NCBI RefSeq assembly: GCF_900114845.1
Contig: NZ_FOUK01000001.1
Location: 62,001 to 126,000, forward strand
Source of the DNA: Pimelobacter simplex
GTDB taxonomy: Bacteria; Actinomycetota; Actinomycetes; Propionibacteriales; Nocardioidaceae
Direction: 5' to 3'
Length of the DNA stretch: 64,000 nucleotides
Positions 60,221-64,000 of this stretch are shown here, piece by piece. The notes beneath the pieces were generated by a model. It was not told the origin of the DNA. It made no database searches and saw only the letters and a list, made by a program, of their open reading frames with translations. Both the position numbers and the translations under genes were made by a program. Every line of letters begins with the position of its first letter. Position 1 is the stretch's first letter.

Positions 60221-61156
60221 TCAGGTGCCGGCAGCCGACCGCACGTGTGACGCCTGGCCAGCAGCCGACCGGCGAGCGTACTGGCTCGGAGTCTCACCCG
60301 AGTACCGGGTGAAGGCGGTGCTGAAGGCGCTGGCCGAGCTGTAGCCGGTGCGGCGGCCGACCTCCTGCATCCCGAGGTCCTCGTGGCGGAGCAGGTCGCG
60401 GGCCACGGCCATCCGCCATGCCGTCAGGTACTCCATGGGCGGCATCCCGACCTGCTTGGTGAACCGGTCGAAGAAGGCCGATCGCGACAGTGCGGCTGCG
60501 TCGGCCAGCTGCGAGACGGTCCACGGGCGGGCCAGGTGCTCGTGCATCTGCTGGACGGCGGGAGCGAGCTTGCGGTCTGCGAGGCCGCGCAGAAGTCCGG
60601 GCGGCGACTGCGGCGTGACGTCGCTCCGGAGCGCCTCGACGAGGAGTATCTCGACGAGGCGTCTCAGCACGAGCTCTCGTCCCGGCTTGTCGGCCAGCGC
60701 CTCGTCGGCGACCAGCGACACCAGGGGTTGGAAGTGCTCGACGCCGCGCACGTGCACGACCGGGGGCAGCAAGGAGCTCAGCAGTGCCGCGTCCGGCGAG
60801 TCGAACACGAAGGTGCCGCCCAGCAGGCGCACGTCCGGGGGCAGTCCGTTGGTGTGGTCCGCGTCCAGGTCGTCGGCGGCCATCTTCCGGGGGTCCAGGT
60901 CGACGGGCTCCACCGGGGTGAAGCCCGTCAGCTCGAACTCGGGAGTGCTCGGCAGGAGCACGAAATCGCCCGGCTCGAGGATGATCTCCGGGGCGTTCTC
61001 CACGGCCAGCCGGCAGCTGCCCTCGAGCACCACGGAGAACCCGGGTTGACCGAAGGCGGTGTACCTGACGCCCCAGGCCCCGGCTCCGGAGATGCGCTTG
61101 GAGAACACGTCGCGAGGACGCAGCATCTGGACGACCTCGGAGAGCGGGTCAGGCAT
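60221..61156 (-). CDS. AraC-family regulator with cupin sensor (cupin_6 type)
   Basis: 311 residues. The N-terminal cupin (about 10-180) starts ADPLSEVVQMLRPRDVFSKRISGAGAW-like, with IILEPGDFVLLPSTPEFELTGF and LGGTFVFDSPDAALLSSLLPPVVHV, the pattern of cupin_6 AraC regulators. C-terminal HTH pair: TVSQLADAAALSRSAFFDRFTKQVGMPPMEYLTAWRM and MQEVGRRTGYSSASAFSTAFTRYSGETPSQYARR. It is divergent from an SDR gene over 108 bases with an AT-rich inverted repeat, so it is likely that regulator. Confidence 0.88.
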   Translation of the reverse strand: MPDPLSEVVQMLRPRDVFSKRISGAGAWGVRYTAFGQPGFSVVLEGSCRLAVENAPEIILEPGDFVLLPSTPEFELTGFTPVEPVDLDPRKMAADDLDADHTNGLPPDVRLLGGTFVFDSPDAALLSSLLPPVVHVRGVEHFQPLVSLVADEALADKPGRELVLRRLVEILLVEALRSDVTPQSPPGLLRGLADRKLAPAVQQMHEHLARPWTVSQLADAAALSRSAFFDRFTKQVGMPPMEYLTAWRMAVARDLLRHEDLGMQEVGRRTGYSSASAFSTAFTRYSGETPSQYARRSAAGQASHVRSAAGT

Positions 61157-61194
61157 CGAGACTCCTGGTGAGGCGGGATCGTCGAGGAATGACC

Positions 61195-61238
61195 GGACTA
61201 TCGATAATGTAACCCGGATTCTGAACTATAGATCGTCC
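61195..61238. promoter_or_regulatory. Inverted repeat in the AraC/SDR divergent gap
   Basis: GGACTATCGATA (61195-61206) and TATAGATCGTCC (61227-61238) match as inverted arms at 10 of 12 positions around a 20-base centre. The arms are AT-richer than surrounding DNA. They lie between start codons 61156 and 61265, consistent with an operator for the AraC-family protein. Confidence 0.5.
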
Positions 61239-61264
61239 GGATTCCGGTGCCTAGAGTCAACCGC

Positions 61265-62005
61265 ATGGAAACCATCATGATCACCGGGGCATCCTCCGGG
61301 TACGGCCTCGAGACTGCCCGCTACTTCCACGAGCAGGGGTGGAACGTCATCGCCGCGATGCGAACACCTCGGAGGGATGTCCTCCCCGACTCCGACCGCA
61401 TCACCGTCCTGCAGCTCGACGTGACGGACGCCGCCAGCATCGAGGCGGCGTTCGCCGCGGCCGGCCCCATCGACGTCCTGGTCAACAACGCGGGCATCGG
61501 CGGGATCGGTGTCGTCGAGGCGACCCCGATGGACAAGGCCCGCGAGCTGTTCGAGACCAACACGTTCGGCGTCATGGCCACGACCAAGGCCGTCATCCCC
61601 CAGTTCCGCGAGCGCGGCTCGGGGGTCGTGGTCAACATCAGCTCCAGTGTCGTCCTCGGCGCCATGCCGCTGACGGCGATGTACAAGGCGAGCAAGATGG
61701 CCACCGAGGGCTTCACGGCGTCGATCGCCCTCGAGCTGGCGGCGTTCGGAGTCCAGGCCAAGCTCGTCCAGCCGGGCTACTGCCCCACGACCCGGTTCAC
61801 GGCCAACGGCGGTGACATCAGCGCGATGATCCCCTCGACCTACGCCTCCTTCGCGGACCCGATCCTGGATGCCTTCAGCGTGCAGGGCAACACCACCACC
61901 CCCCTCGACGTGGCCGAGGCCGTCTGGCGCGCCGTCCACGACACCACGGGGACGCTGCGGTTCCCGGCCGGCCCCGACGCCGTCGCACTCGCCCAGGTGC
62001 GCTGA
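61265..62005 (+). CDS. SDR-family oxidoreductase
   Basis: 246 residues. Cofactor loop TGASSGYGLETA (about 8-19), NNAGIGGIG, catalytic Ser in ISSSVVLG and Tyr/Lys in MYKASKMA are in place. It belongs to the short classical SDRs lacking extra domains. It is divergent from the cupin-AraC gene, which probably controls it. Cofactor is likely NADP (RTPRR after beta-2). The substrate is unknown; many such pairs act in carbonyl or quinone detoxification. Confidence 0.88.
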   Translation: METIMITGASSGYGLETARYFHEQGWNVIAAMRTPRRDVLPDSDRITVLQLDVTDAASIEAAFAAAGPIDVLVNNAGIGGIGVVEATPMDKARELFETNTFGVMATTKAVIPQFRERGSGVVVNISSSVVLGAMPLTAMYKASKMATEGFTASIALELAAFGVQAKLVQPGYCPTTRFTANGGDISAMIPSTYASFADPILDAFSVQGNTTTPLDVAEAVWRAVHDTTGTLRFPAGPDAVALAQVR

Positions 62006-62024
62006 CGGGCTCTGGGTCTCTCGT

Positions 62025-64000
62025 TCAGGCGGCGGCCCGCGGGCCGACGCGGACGAGCACCTGCTGGGCATACTGCTGGATCTCGAGCTCCAGGCCGGAA
62101 TCCCAGTCGCGTTCCCGGGCGAGCTCGGCGATCCGGCTGTCGGTGGCGACCAGGCGCAGCTGCAGGCCGTCCCTCCCCTCGAGGAGGGAGACGACCAGAT
62201 CGGTGCCGGGGTCGACCACGGTGGTGGCGTCGACGACGTACTGTCCGAGCAGGTCGGCGGTCCCGGGGGCGATGTCGTGCGGGCCGGAGCGCACCTGGAG
62301 GTTCACGTCGCGTTCCCGGGCGGTCGAGAGGGCTTGGCAGAACCAGGCGCCGATGTTGACCAGCTCGGGCGGGAGCAGGACGACCTGGCGCAGGTACGTC
62401 TCCTCGAGGCCGCTGCGGTGGCGGGCCTCGGGGGAGGCGGGGTCGAGGGTGCTGCCGAGGGCCCGCAGCAGGTCGGCGGCGCTCTCGATGCCGGCCAACC
62501 GCCAGCGGGCCCTCACCTGCGCGGCGGTGGCCTGGGCCTCGGCGGCCTCGTCGGCGCGCACCGCCGCCTCGTGCTCGCGGATCGCGCGTGCTGCCATCCG
62601 GCGCAGCCGGAGGTTGAACAGGACCCAGCCACCGACCCACACGAGTCCGGTCGCCAGCATGACGAAGGTGACCGCCCCCGCTGCGGGCGTCGCGGTGAGG
62701 GCGAACGCGGCCGCCGCGCCGACCGCTGCGTAGGCCGCCGTCCCGATCGCGACGACGCGCGCGGAGCGGGTCCCGGCCACGACGATGAAGAGCAGCATCG
62801 CGGGCGCGATGCACTGCCAGGCGAGGACGTAGCCCTGCCCGAAGTCCACGCCGCTGCCGGAGACCAGGAAGGCGATCGGCGCGGTGACCACCAGCACCGC
62901 GGTCATCGCTCCGGTGAGCCGGTCGTGGCGGCGCCAGCTCCGCCACGCAAGGAGCGTCGTCGTGATGACCAGCGCCGCCAGCAGGTAGTCCGGGGTGAGC
63001 TCGCCCGGGTGGTTGGCCGCGCCGAGGAAGATGCCTCCTCCGGCCAGCAGCGCGCTGATCAGGAGCGCGCCCACCATGCTGACCCGGTCGACGCCGACCC
63101 GGAAGTCCGCGGCCTCGCCCGCACCCTGATCGCCGTCGGCGCGCCACGACATGGCGGCGCGCACCCCGGCCCCCGGGGCAGTGCGCAGGTCGAAGGCGAT
63201 GCCCTCCTCGGCCAGCCGCGCGCGTACCGACGAAGCGAGCCCCCGCTCTGCCACGTCCTCGGGCGCGAAGCCCCTGCCCTGGTCACTGACGACCACGCGA
63301 ACACCGCCACCGCCGGCGCCGTCGGCCCGGATGTCGACGCTCACCCGCGCCACTCCCGCGTGCTTCTCGGCGTTGGTCACCAGCTCACCTGTCGCGCCGC
63401 CCAGGGCCGCCCGGACCCCCAGCGGCATGCCGGCCCAGAGGTCGGCGAGCGGTTGGCCCGACAGCCCGGTCAGGTCCACCGTGACCGTGCGCCGCGCGAG
63501 CGGCGCCTCGGGCGACTCGTGGGCCGTCAGGTCCAGCCCGGAGGAGCTCATCAGGTGCTCCAGCACCTGGGTGTCCGCGTGGCAGCGAGCTCGCACCGCG
63601 CCCAGATCCGAGACGGCGGACCCGCCACGAGCGACGGCCGCGAGGGTGTTGATCGCCGTGTCGTGGACCTGGCGCTGCTCCTCGGCCGCCCGGCGCATGG
63701 CCGCCGTCTGCACGTCCAGGCGCGTCCTCGCGCGCACCGCTTCGTGGTGGTTGGTGTCGAGAGATCTGGCGAACCGCAGCAGCGGCACCAGCCCCGGCCG
63801 GCCGACCACGATCGCGAGCGGCCCGTTCGCCAGGAGGAACAGCGGAAACCGCGTCCCCTGCTCCGGGTCCGCGAGGTAGATCAGCACGGCGACCGCCACG
63901 CAGCACGCCAACGAGAGGACCAGGTCGATCCGGCGTCGCAGCACCAGACCCTGGGCGACCGCCGTGATGATGAAGAGGTGGAACGTCGCTACCGCGAACG
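62025..64000 (-). CDS. Sensor histidine kinase, 5' end beyond window
   Basis: At least 658 residues; the frame continues past the right edge with a hydrophobic helix (TFHLFIITAVAQGLV). N-terminal membrane helices lead to a His-box-like HDTAINTLAAVA and a HATPase domain (GATGELVTNAEKHAG, VVSDQGRGFAPEDV). Unusually, this is followed by a second block of about six membrane helices (VDRVSMVGALLISALLAGG to VLFNLRLRRMA) and another helical/ATPase-like C-terminal domain (GLEETYLRQVVLLPPELVNIGAWFCQAL). The order suggests a duplicated or fused sensor module. No response regulator lies within the window. Confidence 0.75.
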   Translation of the reverse strand, partial: FAVATFHLFIITAVAQGLVLRRRIDLVLSLACCVAVAVLIYLADPEQGTRFPLFLLANGPLAIVVGRPGLVPLLRFARSLDTNHHEAVRARTRLDVQTAAMRRAAEEQRQVHDTAINTLAAVARGGSAVSDLGAVRARCHADTQVLEHLMSSSGLDLTAHESPEAPLARRTVTVDLTGLSGQPLADLWAGMPLGVRAALGGATGELVTNAEKHAGVARVSVDIRADGAGGGGVRVVVSDQGRGFAPEDVAERGLASSVRARLAEEGIAFDLRTAPGAGVRAAMSWRADGDQGAGEAADFRVGVDRVSMVGALLISALLAGGGIFLGAANHPGELTPDYLLAALVITTTLLAWRSWRRHDRLTGAMTAVLVVTAPIAFLVSGSGVDFGQGYVLAWQCIAPAMLLFIVVAGTRSARVVAIGTAAYAAVGAAAAFALTATPAAGAVTFVMLATGLVWVGGWVLFNLRLRRMAARAIREHEAAVRADEAAEAQATAAQVRARWRLAGIESAADLLRALGSTLDPASPEARHRSGLEETYLRQVVLLPPELVNIGAWFCQALSTARERDVNLQVRSGPHDIAPGTADLLGQYVVDATTVVDPGTDLVVSLLEGRDGLQLRLVATDSRIAELARERDWDSGLELEIQQYAQQVLVRVGPRAAA

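Noticed and set aside
46754..64000. An integrated element bounded by a second copy of the tRNA-Arg 3' end
   Set aside because: I did not find the tRNA 3' sequence repeated downstream and no integrase gene is visible, so an integrative element is not claimed.

Overview
The window is very GC-rich DNA with strong third-position G/C bias, frequent GTG starts and many 4-base start/stop overlaps. Gene content (Bpa proteasome activator, IdeR/DtxR-like iron boxes, RNHCP proteins, DUF5926 SEC-C protein, a mymA-like Baeyer-Villiger cluster, DUF4446, DUF6457 beside MobA) points to a high-GC actinobacterium, most likely Nocardioidaceae (Nocardioides-like). The taxon is an inference; no rRNA is present.

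Layout. 1-1785: end of an AAA ATPase and a CNNM/CBS membrane protein. 1798-6546: iron-siderophore uptake (binding lipoprotein, two permeases, AraC regulator, siderophore-interacting reductase) with two IdeR-like boxes and no ATPase gene. 6494-9172: ACR3/bile-acid-type transporter, two identical 32-bp palindromes, a SHOCT protein and tandem RNHCP zinc-ribbon genes. 9247-13945: an antibiotic-resistance-type ABC-F gene behind a possible five-codon leader, a nucleotidyltransferase and two secreted paralogues. 13961-16123: divergent ECF sigma factor and Ser/Thr kinase. 16113-21603: five-gene oxidative operon (hydrolase, SDR, di-iron protein, degenerate flavoprotein, Baeyer-Villiger monooxygenase) divergent from a TetR gene, with a palindrome over the first start codon. 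21614-42123: mostly housekeeping genes: metzincin protease, PrmC-like methylase, GDPD, class III cyclase plus cyclic-nucleotide-binding protein, arginine deiminase, prephenate dehydratase, PAP2-DAG kinase, serS, HAD, Bpa, quinone oxidoreductase, MobA, nitrilase, biotinyl carrier. 42252-46826: two tRNA-Ser genes, a four-gene operon in which every junction overlaps by 4 bases (small membrane protein, ECF sigma factor, Ogt, 2OG-Fe(II) oxygenase), a 45-residue secreted peptide facing a LuxR-type HTH protein, and tRNA-Arg(ACG).

Downstream of tRNA-Arg the region looks accessory. Two broken metabolic genes abut at one junction (about 47123). Then come a four-gene MacB-like export operon divergent from a two-component system, an AraC/acyl-CoA dehydrogenase/aldehyde dehydrogenase unit, unrecognised genes, an AraC/SDR pair and a duplicated-architecture sensor kinase that runs off the end.

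The strongest candidates for undescribed biology are the secreted-peptide/LuxR-type pair (45461-46666), the sigma-Ogt-oxygenase operon (43131-45263), the ABC-F leader (9343-9475) and the intergenic palindromes. No CRISPR array, complete insertion sequence, rRNA or prophage was seen.
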